Shown: positions 1 through 10,573 of the stretch, in pieces
How the letters are laid out: each line of letters opens with the position of its first letter
Position numbering within the stretch: the first letter of the stretch is position 1
DNA from: Exobasidium rhododendri
Taxonomy: Eukaryota; Basidiomycota; Exobasidiomycetes; Exobasidiales; Exobasidiaceae
DNA: 64,000 nucleotides
NCBI GenBank assembly: GCA_026210745.1
Contig: CP110631.1
Location: 4,960,001 to 5,024,000 of the forward strand
Direction of reading: 5' to 3'
Notes under the pieces: generated by a model
Databases searched by the model: none
Told to the model about the DNA's origin: nothing
The model's input: the letters and a program-made list of their open reading frames with translations, nothing else
Translations under genes and position numbers: made by a program

Positions 1-27
1 TTGGAGGTGAGACAAGAGTGAGGTCAG

Positions 28-1559
28 TCAGCGCATCGAATGGAAAAGGGTAAGGGCCGATGAGATACACACCTGAAAGGAAAGAGCTTGCCGAATCGTG
101 TTCTCGTCTATTCGATACTCTTTCGGCGTGACCCCTTTGCCGAACCGATAAGTAATGTGATCGGCGCAAAGCAGAGCTGTCACAATGAGAGCGAGGTGGA
201 CAGGCACGATTGCAAAGCTGCATATGTAGATATACTGTAAGACTCTCCTTTGAAAGTCGATAAGAGGCCCTTTGCAGCCAGGCAGTATGCTTCTTGCATA
301 GCATCGATCACTGTCAGCAGCTGCTTCGATGAAAGGGGAGTAGTATCCACAGCATTCAAGGGTCACTTGAACGGTACGCCTTGCGCTGATGGAGAGCGCT
401 CTTGACCAGACTTGATTCATCTTTCCACTCAGATTGAATGTGCGCTTCTTGTAGGCTATGTAACCAGGTGCTACGATGAAGATGAACGATATCCAGAGTA
501 GGAGGGTGTAAATGGACAGAAAGGCTCGATTGTTGAGCATCAAGCCGGCCCAACCGAAGATGGCCGTTATCACGCAGAGAGTCATAGCTGTCATGGCCAC
601 TGCAGAAGAGGAGGCGAGTGAGAGAAGGTAAAGTCAGTCGAAGTCGTCGGCAAATGTACCTTAATGCTCTGCGGGATATACATACAAATCATTTCGGTCT
701 TGTTGACCAGGTCCAGCACCTTGGTCTCCTTGTACATGCCCGCCCAGACAAGAAGGAGGACGACGAAGCCGACGAGCGCATACATCGTGAGCTGGATTCA
801 GGAAGCGTGGAGCATTAGAGTGGATCTTACTAACACACTTCAGCAGGCACTCACCAACGCATTCATGATGACAAAGCACCACTTGAAGCGGTTCCATCTC
901 GCCCTTTTAGCACTTTGAGGGATCCTTGCACCAAACATTCTTGACAGTAGTGACGTCTTCTTTCGAAGTAGCGCAGCGGTAGAATTAGAGGCAGCTTCCG
1001 AGCCTTGTTCTTCATTCAGTCCAGCATCTGAGGTCCTTGGTAGATCGCTAGGAGATAAGTCGAGCCCATCATCGTCTTCAAAGCTTCCTGCTCCCAGTGC
1101 AGGGTTTCCTCCTCCGTCTTTCCCCCAGGCGTCTCTACCTGCTCCCCACTTTCGATTGCGATGGCCGGAAGAGGGCGGTCCTATCAAGGTCGGGGAAGGA
1201 CCGATCGAGTTGTTGGAGTAGGGCGAGGATATGGAGGACGAAAAGCCTAGTGATCCTGTTGCTTCTCGATATAGTTCCGGCTTGAATAAGACTCCGTTTC
1301 CCTTGAAGGTGTCCGTCGATACACTCGAAGAATTGGATTTGTTGCCTTTCCTCTTCGAGCTGGCAGCGGCTCCCCAACCACCAGCGGCTGCTCGACTAGC
1401 CTTTCTTGCCTCTGATCCCCATCCTGTAGCATGAAGAGCAATCTTGTCAGGAATGTAATGTTGTGCGAGACTGAACGTCGAAGGGGAGGCAGACGAAAAG
1501 GAAGTATGAGGTAAAAAAAGATCGTCATCTCGTAGAGAGTCTCGAGGCGAGTCGACCAT
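28..1559 (-). CDS. Tetraspanin, basidiomycete Tsp2 type; 3' end may lie outside the window
   Basis: Membrane scaffold protein of the tetraspanin family. I read three exons: 1559-855, 791-686 and 599-28, with donors GTGAGT and GTATGT and consistent phases. The first exon encodes a Ser/Gly-rich cytoplasmic N-terminus of about 220 residues that ends at the first membrane segment. Exons 2 and 3 encode further hydrophobic helices. A large extracellular loop follows with the family hallmark CCGYY and a later PGCKGP motif, then a last helix and a short tail. ATG 1559 is the first in-frame ATG. The stop at 28-30 may be false, because CAG|GTGTGT at about 73 is a good donor and the true C-terminal exon could lie beyond position 1. 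Family assignment is firm; the 3' end is uncertain. Confidence 0.8.
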
Positions 1560-1994
1560 GATGAGGAACCTCTTGACAACCCTTTCTCGATCCGTCTCTG
1601 AAAGCAAATGTGCAAACCTGAGTTGGGTGAAGGGAAATGAAGATACCGGCTGCTGTCAAAAGGCTGAAGTCGACCTGCACGCCGCGTCAGGAAGGTCAGC
1701 AGCCTGTTTTCTCCCTTTTTCTGGCATATGTAGCGAAAAAGTGCGGAGAGAAGAAAGGGCGCGCGGCACTTGCTCTGCACAAGAGTGTTTAAATAAATTA
1801 TGTCCGTGTTACATATATGTACACATGATGTCTTCTTGACCCGATGACGATTTAACACGGATCGCATTCAGCGGCCCATTCCCTCTCACTAAGATCTCAA
1901 TAAGAGACGTTGCAACTAAGTCACTCTCTCTTCTATAATACTTTATTCTTTATGTCACCACACGACGGAAGTAAAGGAAGACATGCACTGTGTT
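1560..1994. other. Intergenic, upstream of the tetraspanin gene
   Basis: No gene seen. It lies between the tetraspanin start and the stop of the Ser-rich gene, both on the minus strand, so it should hold the tetraspanin promoter. It is AT-rich around 1790-1820 and 1930-1960. Confidence 0.5.
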
Positions 1995-4169
1995 TCATCT
2001 CCACAGTCGAAAAGGAGAACTTTTGCTACTAAAGGAAAGATGTCGACTTTCGTCTTCGGTGGTGAATGACTCGTGAGCTCTGCTGAGAGAAAGATTGCGT
2101 CGCCAGAAGGAAGACGAGAAAGGCGGAGTTGTTGAAGATGACGTGCTCACCTCACCATCCGAAAGAAATATGGGGGAGGAAGGGTCGTAGTCAAAGCAAA
2201 ATCCAGCGTGGGGGAAGGGGGACTGCAGGCTGCTCTCGGTATTTGGTTCACCTGAGCTGTTTCGCCGTCTTTGCTGCCGGGCCGCTGCAGCAGACACATA
2301 CTCTGACGCCCTGACATTGATGGCAGCACTCCCAAAGTTGGCAGTATTTGGACTGGGTCTGTCGAGATAGACAGTGCTGCTACCGTCTGCACTGTCAGGT
2401 GTCACTGGAACATCGGGAGTGGAGCTTCGACGCAAGATGGTCACCTTGCTAATCTTTGCCATCAGCCTATCACGTAGCTTGCCCGCTGTTTCTTGCTCCC
2501 TCGTACGATGAGTGGAAGTATGCTTGGATCGATCTATTGGCTTGCTTGGTAGATCGGTGTCCAGAGCGGCGAATACGGGCGATGTGCTGCAAGGGACACT
2601 TTCGACGTTAAAAGACCCTCGATCCTCCCGTTTGACATAGCTTTGATCGTCTTGCACTACCTCCACACCAGGCAAAGCAGAATGGTGAGCTTCATTGTTC
2701 AGCCGTGCACCAAGAAAGTGTCTTTTACCTCCGCTCAATTCGTCTTTCACCTGGGACCCTGTCATCGACATACGGGGACTTCTGCTGACTTTTGCTTGAA
2801 GCACAACGAGGGAGTCTTTCATACTACCGTCTGAAATCATACTAGCAGAAGAGGCTCGAGTGGAAGCCGAGTACGGGTGCGATGAACAGCTGCCACCGAA
2901 CGTGCCGGAAGAAGCGACGGATGAAGTTTTGGAGGAGATGCTGCTTCTGCTCCTTCTAGCTTCGGACAGAAAAGAAGCCTCTTCTGCTACGTCATTGTAG
3001 GAATCACTCACTTCCGACACTGGATCGTGCTCAGTGTCCATCGAGAAGCGGGAAGCAGGCTGAATGTTGACTACGGAATAGCGGCTGTACCTTTTGTTGG
3101 CCAGAGGAGGAGAGCGTCTCCAGCATGGGCGTGACTCTTCTGCGCGAGTGGCATCCGTGGTCTGATTTTGGCGATTCAAAGTCGCTGACGCTCTGTCGTT
3201 GGGCGAGTGAACAATCTCTTCTGCCTCTTCCTCACGATCCTCCTCGAGTGCATGCCTGTGCAAAGGTAAGATCTCCGACTGCAAAGCCTCCTCTCCGTCA
3301 CTGTCGTGCCACTTGACATCCTCATCCAGCCAGTCTATGCCAGTCTTGGATTGGCGAGAAGAGGCACACGAGGTGGCGGAAGTTGAAGGGGAGATAAAGG
3401 AGCGATCTGATCGACAGGATACTACCGTGTCGTTTGCTGTAGAAGGCGAGGGTGTGTGCTCTGGAGGCGATGGAAAGTCTCCGTAGCCACTGTTGATAAA
3501 GACGGCCCAATCTTCGTCTTCCGAGTCGCCCCCCGCAATGGAGGGAGTAGCAGTAGAAGAAGAAGGAAGGCATCTGATGAGAGCGAGATCTACGGACTTG
3601 TGGAAACCTTGCATCTCTTTGGACTTTCGAAGAGCCTGAGTCAACAGCTTGCCGCGATGATGTTGGGAGTCGTTTATGGGACCGCTGATGGGTGTGATGG
3701 GCGAAGAAGGGGATAGAAGTCGCTCTGCTTCGCTGATCGTCTTTAGATGGCTCGTTGTCCTTATTACCAGCTGTGTTCTTCGCGCGCCCATGATAGAAGG
3801 TGAAGACATGGAGGATGATGACGTTGAAGGTACCCTTTCGCTCGAAGAGAGTACGTGAGATGCATCTTGCTTATTCATCATGACTTCGGAATATACTTGC
3901 TTGATCTTGTTGCTGTCAAAATGAAGGTATCTACTGTAGGGGGGAGAGTTGGGCGAGAGCCGAGTCGCATGTATGGTACGTGTTGCTAGCTTGTTGCGAC
4001 GTCGATCATGCACGCTCTTGCTGGCCAAATTGACAAGCTGTGTGTTGGCGCTCCTAATTGAAAGAAGGTCTGTATCGTCGAGGGCGTCGCAAAGAGGTGG
4101 AAAGGTAGAAGCGTGTGCTGGTGTTCGACCGTCTTGCAGTAAGGCGTGGTCGGGAGAGGCGATGGACAT
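1995..4169 (-). CDS. Ser-rich protein of unknown function, 724 aa
   Basis: A single long open frame starting at ATG 4169. The protein is hydrophilic with no signal peptide or membrane segment. It is rich in Ser, with many SP and SS clusters and several basic RR/KR stretches, as expected for a disordered and heavily phosphorylated regulatory or scaffold protein. I recognise no domain. A possible acceptor (CTCAG) about 15 nt upstream of the ATG leaves room for a 5' exon near 4180-4345, where another short open frame lies, but no convincing donor was found. The long antisense frames here are weaker. The coding call rests on length and amino acid composition; function is unknown. Confidence 0.65.
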   Translation of the reverse strand: MSIASPDHALLQDGRTPAHASTFPPLCDALDDTDLLSIRSANTQLVNLASKSVHDRRRNKLATRTIHATRLSPNSPPYSRYLHFDSNKIKQVYSEVMMNKQDASHVLSSSERVPSTSSSSMSSPSIMGARRTQLVIRTTSHLKTISEAERLLSPSSPITPISGPINDSQHHRGKLLTQALRKSKEMQGFHKSVDLALIRCLPSSSTATPSIAGGDSEDEDWAVFINSGYGDFPSPPEHTPSPSTANDTVVSCRSDRSFISPSTSATSCASSRQSKTGIDWLDEDVKWHDSDGEEALQSEILPLHRHALEEDREEEAEEIVHSPNDRASATLNRQNQTTDATRAEESRPCWRRSPPLANKRYSRYSVVNIQPASRFSMDTEHDPVSEVSDSYNDVAEEASFLSEARRSRSSISSKTSSVASSGTFGGSCSSHPYSASTRASSASMISDGSMKDSLVVLQAKVSRSPRMSMTGSQVKDELSGGKRHFLGARLNNEAHHSALPGVEVVQDDQSYVKREDRGSFNVESVPCSTSPVFAALDTDLPSKPIDRSKHTSTHRTREQETAGKLRDRLMAKISKVTILRRSSTPDVPVTPDSADGSSTVYLDRPSPNTANFGSAAINVRASEYVSAAAARQQRRRNSSGEPNTESSLQSPFPHAGFCFDYDPSSPIFLSDGEVSTSSSTTPPFSSSFWRRNLSLSRAHESFTTEDESRHLSFSSKSSPFRLWR

Positions 4170-5779
4170 GACGGAAGGAAGTACCTGAGGAAAGGGTGAG
4201 AGGGAAAAAGGGGATGAGTGGAATTGGAGATGGCAGCTACAGTGTCGGTGTGGGTATAAGGGGAAAATGGGGGAAGAGATAGGCCAAGGTGATAGGTGAA
4301 GTCAAGAGAGGACGTTGATCTGCTTTTCTTCAACGCCGCCAACACGTTACGCCAGGGCGCCCTCCCCCCCCGTTAGAGGCCATGCGCCTGACGTCTCAGA
4401 GCGGACATCAAGCCGCCACTTCTCAGATCTGCCGAGGGATCCCTGGCCTTGATGCTTTCGTGGACCTCCCCGATGGCTTGGCTCGTCGTCTGTGATGGAC
4501 TGCAATTGTCTCTGTCTAGGTGCGCCCGGCTACAGCAGAATCTACTATAGAAAATCGTCTCCAGTGCGACGTCTATGGGAGCCACTCCAAGAAGTGTATT
4601 AGAGTAACCGCCTTCATTCGACACTTGCCACTTCGACCAAGTAATGGTTAGCTTAGAGCAGTATCGACAGCGTAGCGCATTTAGTAGCATAAGACTCGGT
4701 ACGACGAGGTGACTACTGATTCACTGGGGATGGTGCTCTAAATTGACTCTCTGCATCACTTGACATATTCACCACATAGAAAAAGGCCACCACTTCCCAG
4801 CATCATCATCTTCACTACCAGCATGATCGATGGCAATAAGAGGAGATAAAGGGTCAAAATCAAGGTGGCCAGAAGGAAAATGTGGAAAGGGGATCGATGA
4901 TGATCTCGATACGTCACAACGTGGCGCGCCAAGTTGCCGCTCGATCGGGGGCCGTGCGAAGGACAGACAGTCAGGCGCGAATAGCCAGAAGAAGCTCGGA
5001 CTCGCTTCAATATATTTTGTCGATCTAGGTTTGAATGTGTCTTACCCCTCCCTGGCGACTCATCTGTCCGTGCTGTATAGGCTCATATGCACACTACCGA
5101 AAACGAGGGAAGAGAAAAGGAAAAGTGTCCAGGGAGGTGAATGAGCACATTTCGCAAGAGATTCAGGGCAAGGCAAGCAAGGATGTCTCCGTCCGTGATA
5201 CTCTCCGCTTTCCTCCATCGCATAGACTAGATAGCGATACGACAACAGGATGAACCTTCCATGTCGATACAAGTTGTCTCCTATTACTTGTCACAGGACA
5301 AGCGTACAGTATTATGGCAGTCCCTTCCGACATGAAAGACGATCGAGGAATTATCCTTTAAGGGTATGAATTTTGACTAGTGAAAATACATCGAATTACA
5401 GTACAGTATTTACTCTGTGGAAGCGCGCGCGTTCTAATAGCAATTCAACGTGAAGGCGATTGTGATTGTTAATATTATCTCCTGGGGAAAAAAAGTATTG
5501 ACGCCGGCCGCAACAGAAGTCTAGGCCGTAATAAAGGGTCCTGAAGTACTAAAACAAGGGACTACATTTTCCACCCAAGCTAACAGACGACCGATCGTTC
5601 GGCCTTCAGAAATGCTATATTCCGACTCCTTGCTCGCCACAGTCATCCTTACCTACCCTTAAGTAGCTACTAGTAGTATCATATGCGCCGTCAGCAATTC
5701 AATCCGCACTGCAAAAACTTCTCTTTCTATCCCTTCACCTTTCGGACAAGTAGAGGGGCTCTCGAATGCTGCAGAATTC
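4170..5779. other. 1.6-kb divergent intergenic region
   Basis: It separates the Ser-rich gene (minus) from the first histidine kinase (plus), so it should carry both promoters. It holds a C8 run at 4364-4371. Short open frames here (for example 4373-4690 minus and 4830-5144 plus) have no recognisable domain or splice support and are not called. Confidence 0.5.
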
Positions 5780-8700
5780 ATGACGGAGCAGGATTTGTGG
5801 ACTCAGATATCGACTGGGTACGTCTCTTCGATTCACCTTTGCGAGCTGTTTGCGTTATGATCGACACTGACAACATGATCTGCCTGAACAGTGATCTGCC
5901 AGCTCGTGTGAGGACGCTCGTAGACACAGCACGAGCTACCGGCCTCGACCTCTACTACATTTCGCCAGATCACAATGAGCTTGGGCTTGCTCAAAGCAGC
6001 ACCGACGCGGGTGAGTCCGATACGATGTGTGCCTGTTCGACTGCAAAGGAAGGCTAACAAAAGAATGGCGACAGTGCTCCAAGCTCTAGCAGGTACCGAG
6101 AGTGGTTGGCTGGTGGCAGGGAAAGACCAGCTTCGTGACACTGCGCTGAATGGGCATCGATGGGGGTTTGCTACGATCAGCGCTAAACATGCTACTTTTG
6201 TGAGTCGGATCAAGAGTTCAGATCTGCGTCTGTCTCGCATGTCTTCTAGATCGCTCAATTACTGACGAGGAATTTGTGATTGTGTGCACTGTAAGATCTG
6301 TGTGAAATCGCCAAAGGAGGCAGACTTGAAACTAGTACAACACTTTCGCAACGTCTTCAAGGACGCACTAGACGATCACCATCTCATAGAGAAACAGACG
6401 TTAGCACAAAGTCTTGCCGTCGAGATCGGACGACAGGCTCAGAACGAAACGCTGCTAGATACGAAAGCGATCGGCAAATCACAACGTAATCTAGATGAGA
6501 TGGGAAATGTGGATCTCGACGCCAACATCTTCACCAATGCAGCCGAATATCTTCGCCAAATCTTACAAGCCGATGGATGCGTCATTTTCGATCTGGCTGA
6601 GTTCCGTTTGACGCATTCATCGCCAGTTCAGACCCGAAGTCACGCTTCTTCGGGGAAGGAGGCAAGCCAGGAAAAGAGCTCTGATGTAGACATGGCGTTG
6701 GACTCGACAGAGACGGCGTTGGACTCGACAGATACGGCGGTAGACTCGATTGATTCAGCGATAGGGTCATCGGAGGTGTCAGAAATAGTTTCGCCGCTGC
6801 CATCGAATACATCGTCACTTCTCACTTCCCAGTCACAACTTCCACATTTCAAGGAGCATTTCATAGCTTCGCAAGAAGGTAAGACGCACTGCTCCTACTT
6901 TTCTTCGCCTTCGCCCGTTCGGATACTAGGTCACGCTGGTCGCAATTCCGATCACTTTCGAAAACTGTCGGGAGAAGTGTCCAAACCGATCATTGGCCAG
7001 TACCTTTCCATGACACGAACGTCTGGACTCAACTCGAAAGCCTACATTGAGACCAATTCGAAAAGAGAGTATGGCTTGTCGAATCTTGCGCCCGACGAAT
7101 CAAAGACGACGATCTGCTGTTCCGTCGCAGAGGCAGACACGCAACCTGCCTTCTTCATCTTTGCCTACTTTACCACCGAAGAAGTACAATTTGATCGAAC
7201 CGAGCAACTGTTCATCGAGCAACTAGGCGCATACCTGATCTATTCGAGTATCCGCTCGAGGGTCATCTCGGTAGATCGAGCACAGATTCGATTTACTCAG
7301 CGTATCCAGCACGAACTTCGAACACCACTGCATGCCATCATCGGAGTGAACGAGATCGCAAGGCAGAGCTTGAACGACACATTGAAGGTGGACGAGATGA
7401 AGGAAATGATCGATTCGATTGGCATTTCGGCCGATTCGCTTAATTTACTGGTAGATGATCTCGTCGATTTCAGCTTGATGGAAAGGCTCAGCGGTGAGAG
7501 CAAATTGTTGCAGAAAGTACTTACCCCTTCAAGCTGGGAAGATGTCTGTGGCGCGATAATGTCGTCCTCGCTTCAAGCGTTGACACTATGTCAAAGGATA
7601 AACAGGGTGAGACTTTGCCATTTCGGACTTTCTTTTACACTCAACACTGAACCTTTTCTTCTTCTCTTCCTTGAACTCTATCAGGCTGTCAGGCAAAGTG
7701 GACCACCACCACCCGAAATGATCGTCGTCATAGAAGACTTGCACAAATACGACTGGACGACTTTCAAAGCCCAGATTGATCTGGAGATCATCCGAAGGGT
7801 TCTGTGGAAATTGGTGTTGAATGCAATTCAAGCAACAAGTGAAGGTATCATCTCCGTCGTCATCTCGTATAAGCCTCCACAGGAAAATCCGACGGATCCG
7901 CCATCAGTCGATCGCTTGCAAATCAAAGTCAAAGATACAGGGAGGGGAATGACGCAAGAGTTTGTGGACAAACGACTGTTCCTGCCATTTGGAAAAGAAG
8001 ACGAAGAGAGTGGTGGCGTTGGCCTTTCCCTGAGCATCTGTCAGCAACTTGTCGCTCAAGTCTCAGGCCGGATTTTCGCCGAGTCTGTCTTAGGCAAAGG
8101 AACAAGGATGACAGTATCTATACCACTCAAGAATGCTCGCAAAGTCAAGCTCAGTACTTCGAAGCAGTTGGAAAAGCCGTCTATAGGATTCCTTGGCTTC
8201 GAGACGCCTTCCAAACGACTGTTCGTTCGCGAAATGTTGAAGCAATTCGACTGCCAGGAGACCACCAGGTTAGACGTGGCGCCTATCATCATCGTCTCTG
8301 TTGACAGCTTGAACATTCAAGATGATCACATAAGGACACTACAAAGCTTATCGATCAGCGAGAAGCGGACAGAAATAGTTCTCATGCCGTACTCTTTCCT
8401 CATAGAGATGGACGAGGAAAGGGCAAAACAGCTGGATGACATGTCGCTACTATTCGAACAGCAGACTCACATCTTTGAGCGTCCGTTGTCTCTTGTCAAC
8501 ATCAAAGAATTTTCAACGCTCATTGAGTCAGTAAAATTGAGGGCGGATACAATGATGGGGTCAATTAAGGTCTCAAAGGATGATATTCTGGCCTTGGGCC
8601 GCATAGACTCTCCCTTGAAGCAGTCCCTAAGTGAAACGATAAATACTGAACGTCGAGCGAGGCGGGAGAGTCCTGATCTGAACGAGAATCATCCATTCAC

Positions 8701-9230
8701 TATCTTGGTGGTGGAGGATAACCCGTTGAATGCGCGGATTATGTCTACCATGCTGAAGAGGGCAAAGCTAGAGTACTACGTAGCAACGAACGGCAAAGAA
8801 GGCGTGGAAATGTTTGGCAAATATCTACCGATTCTCGTGCTATTGGATATCAACATGCCCATCTTGAACGGCTTTGAAGCTTGTCAAGAGATGAGAAAAA
8901 TAGAATCACCCTTCAAGCACAAGATCGTGGCCATCACTGCTCTGAGTACAGAAGTGGAGAAAAGAAAGGGAAAGGATTGCGGGATGGACGATTGGTACAC
9001 GAAACCGACAAGGATGAGTCCTTTGCTGCAGAATATAAGAAGTGAGTGTGAAGGGGATGGGTTCCGAATGTGTGTCATTGCGTGGAAATCGACTAAACTT
9101 TTTCTCCTTCTCCTCTCCCCCCTTCCTCTTCTTCATCGCGTGTCAAGAATGGAGAAGGGAGTACGAGGGCAAGGCGGGCTCAGGACCGTCCACGCCAAGC
9201 TCGAGCGGAATAAGTCTCGAGAATCCTTGA
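5780..9230 (+). CDS. Hybrid histidine kinase with pseudo-receiver and receiver domains, 1010 aa
   Basis: Two-component sensor kinase feeding a phosphorelay. Six exons: 5780-5817, 5892-6010, 6075-6199, 6296-7606, 7685-9041 and 9148-9230. The 78-nt fourth intron is in frame and stop-free, so it is easily missed. The N-terminal 300 residues look like a divergent GAF-type sensor. The H-box is QHELRTP with His about 433. The ATPase part has an N-box (LVLNAIQAT), G1 (DTGRGM) and G2 (GVGLSLSI). A degenerate receiver-like stretch follows, then a true receiver with the acidic pair VVEDN, phospho-acceptor Asp about 919 in LLDINMP and Lys in TKP. No membrane segment is evident, so it is probably cytosolic. 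The ligand is unknown. It is one of two hybrid kinases in this window. Confidence 0.88.
6690..6765 (+). repeat. Short in-frame tandem repeat inside the histidine kinase
   Basis: A unit of about 21-24 nt encoding ALDSTET-like heptapeptides repeats roughly three times with drift (ALDSTE, ALDSTD, AVDSID, AIGSSE). It lies in an acidic Ser-rich linker between the sensor region segments and keeps frame. Confidence 0.75.
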
Positions 9231-10573
9231 GCTCTGTCACAGTGTGTCAAAGATCTGCAATTCTACAAAGGGAATTCTAGAAAGGAAAGGGAAGGGGGGG
9301 TGAAGGAATGGGGACAAGATTTAATTAATCTGTCCTGTATACACGTATCTTTTGACTATAATAGTATCATGCATATCCAAACGGTAACTCAATAGAGCTT
9401 TCACCTCCAAAGAGAAAGAGGTAGATGAGAGCACCGTCATAGACATGGAATCTTGACGATCTGGCCAGTGTATCCCATCGAATGCGACGGCGTGAGATCT
9501 ACAGCAGACGAGCTAAGAGCCTGAACCAGTATAGCGGGTACGAAAGGGGAAGGTCGCGAACGGCAATAGAGCACTTCCTTTACCAGGGAGCTCTTCACGA
9601 CTCCTTTGCATTGCTTGGGCAAGACATGTTCTCTCATCTATTAAGCTTACGTCTTGGCACATCTTAGCTCAGGCATCAGAGGGGCGAGCATCGCAATAGT
9701 CTTACCCATCCAGATCCGTTCTACACAGATACGGGAAAAGAGGGAAAAGGGGCTAAATCGATCAGATGCTTTATCGAGGCAAGAGGTACAAAGCACGAGG
9801 TCCTGACACCCTTTATTCGTTCCGGAATGAGTGTAGAGAGTGATGACACGCCATCACAGACCGTGTCGCAGAACCTTTTTTTTTGTCTTGACAGGACCTG
9901 AGCTGCACATTTCTCGATTCGGTGTGGGTAAAGTTGAATCTCAAAAAGAACGGGTCGCGGTGGGCGCAAGGACGCAAACGTGAGAAAAGCATAAGGAGAT
10001 AGGGCAGTCATCAATCACTCCCCCCCCCCATCACGCGCTAGTGCGAAAAGCTTAATCCCTTCCGGAAAAGGAGTGGGGGGGGGGGACGTATAATGATTCT
10101 CTTCCCCCTCCTAGTCTCCTTTAGACGTTCTCGCTTCATGGAGTCGTACGAGGAGAGATGCTTCGAAGGCTAAATGGTTAAACTATATCATGTCTCAAAC
10201 GAACAGTCCGGCCTTGCAATTACCAAATCGAGTTCGTCAGAGCGGAACACTTTACACAGACTAGCAAGACGTGGTGATGAGCGACTATCTAGTCTGCGAC
10301 ATGACCAACGACTCGAGACTAAATCGGTGCAGCGGCAAAAAGTCATCAAGATCTTCATGCAAGGTGTGGAGCTAGAGCACTCCCATAGAAAGAGAGAGAG
10401 TCCAGTGCTGCCTTGTGAGACAAAGATGCATCGTGCAGTCCTGCTGTCCGAGATTCCAGGGTATATAAGTATGGGGAATCCTGTTCGTAGATAGACAAGA
10501 GGTGCTCATCCCCTCTGCTTTACTACGCATCTCACTCTCGACAATATAGCCTACTCTCGCATCATAAGACAGC
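9231..10573. other. Intergenic upstream of the SSUH2-like gene
   Basis: No gene supported. It contains a C10 run (10020-10029) and a G11 run (10075-10085) that could pair as a hairpin, plus a TATA-like element near the downstream gene. A 106-codon open frame at 10174-10494 shows no domain and is not called. Confidence 0.5.
10462..10469 (+). promoter_or_regulatory. TATA-like box for the SSUH2-like gene
   Basis: TATATAAG lies about 105 nt upstream of ATG 10574, a plausible core promoter position. Confidence 0.45.

Noticed and set aside
4373-4690. 105-codon minus-strand frame in the 4.2-5.8 kb intergenic region
   Set aside because: No domain, no splice partners and unremarkable composition; likely chance.
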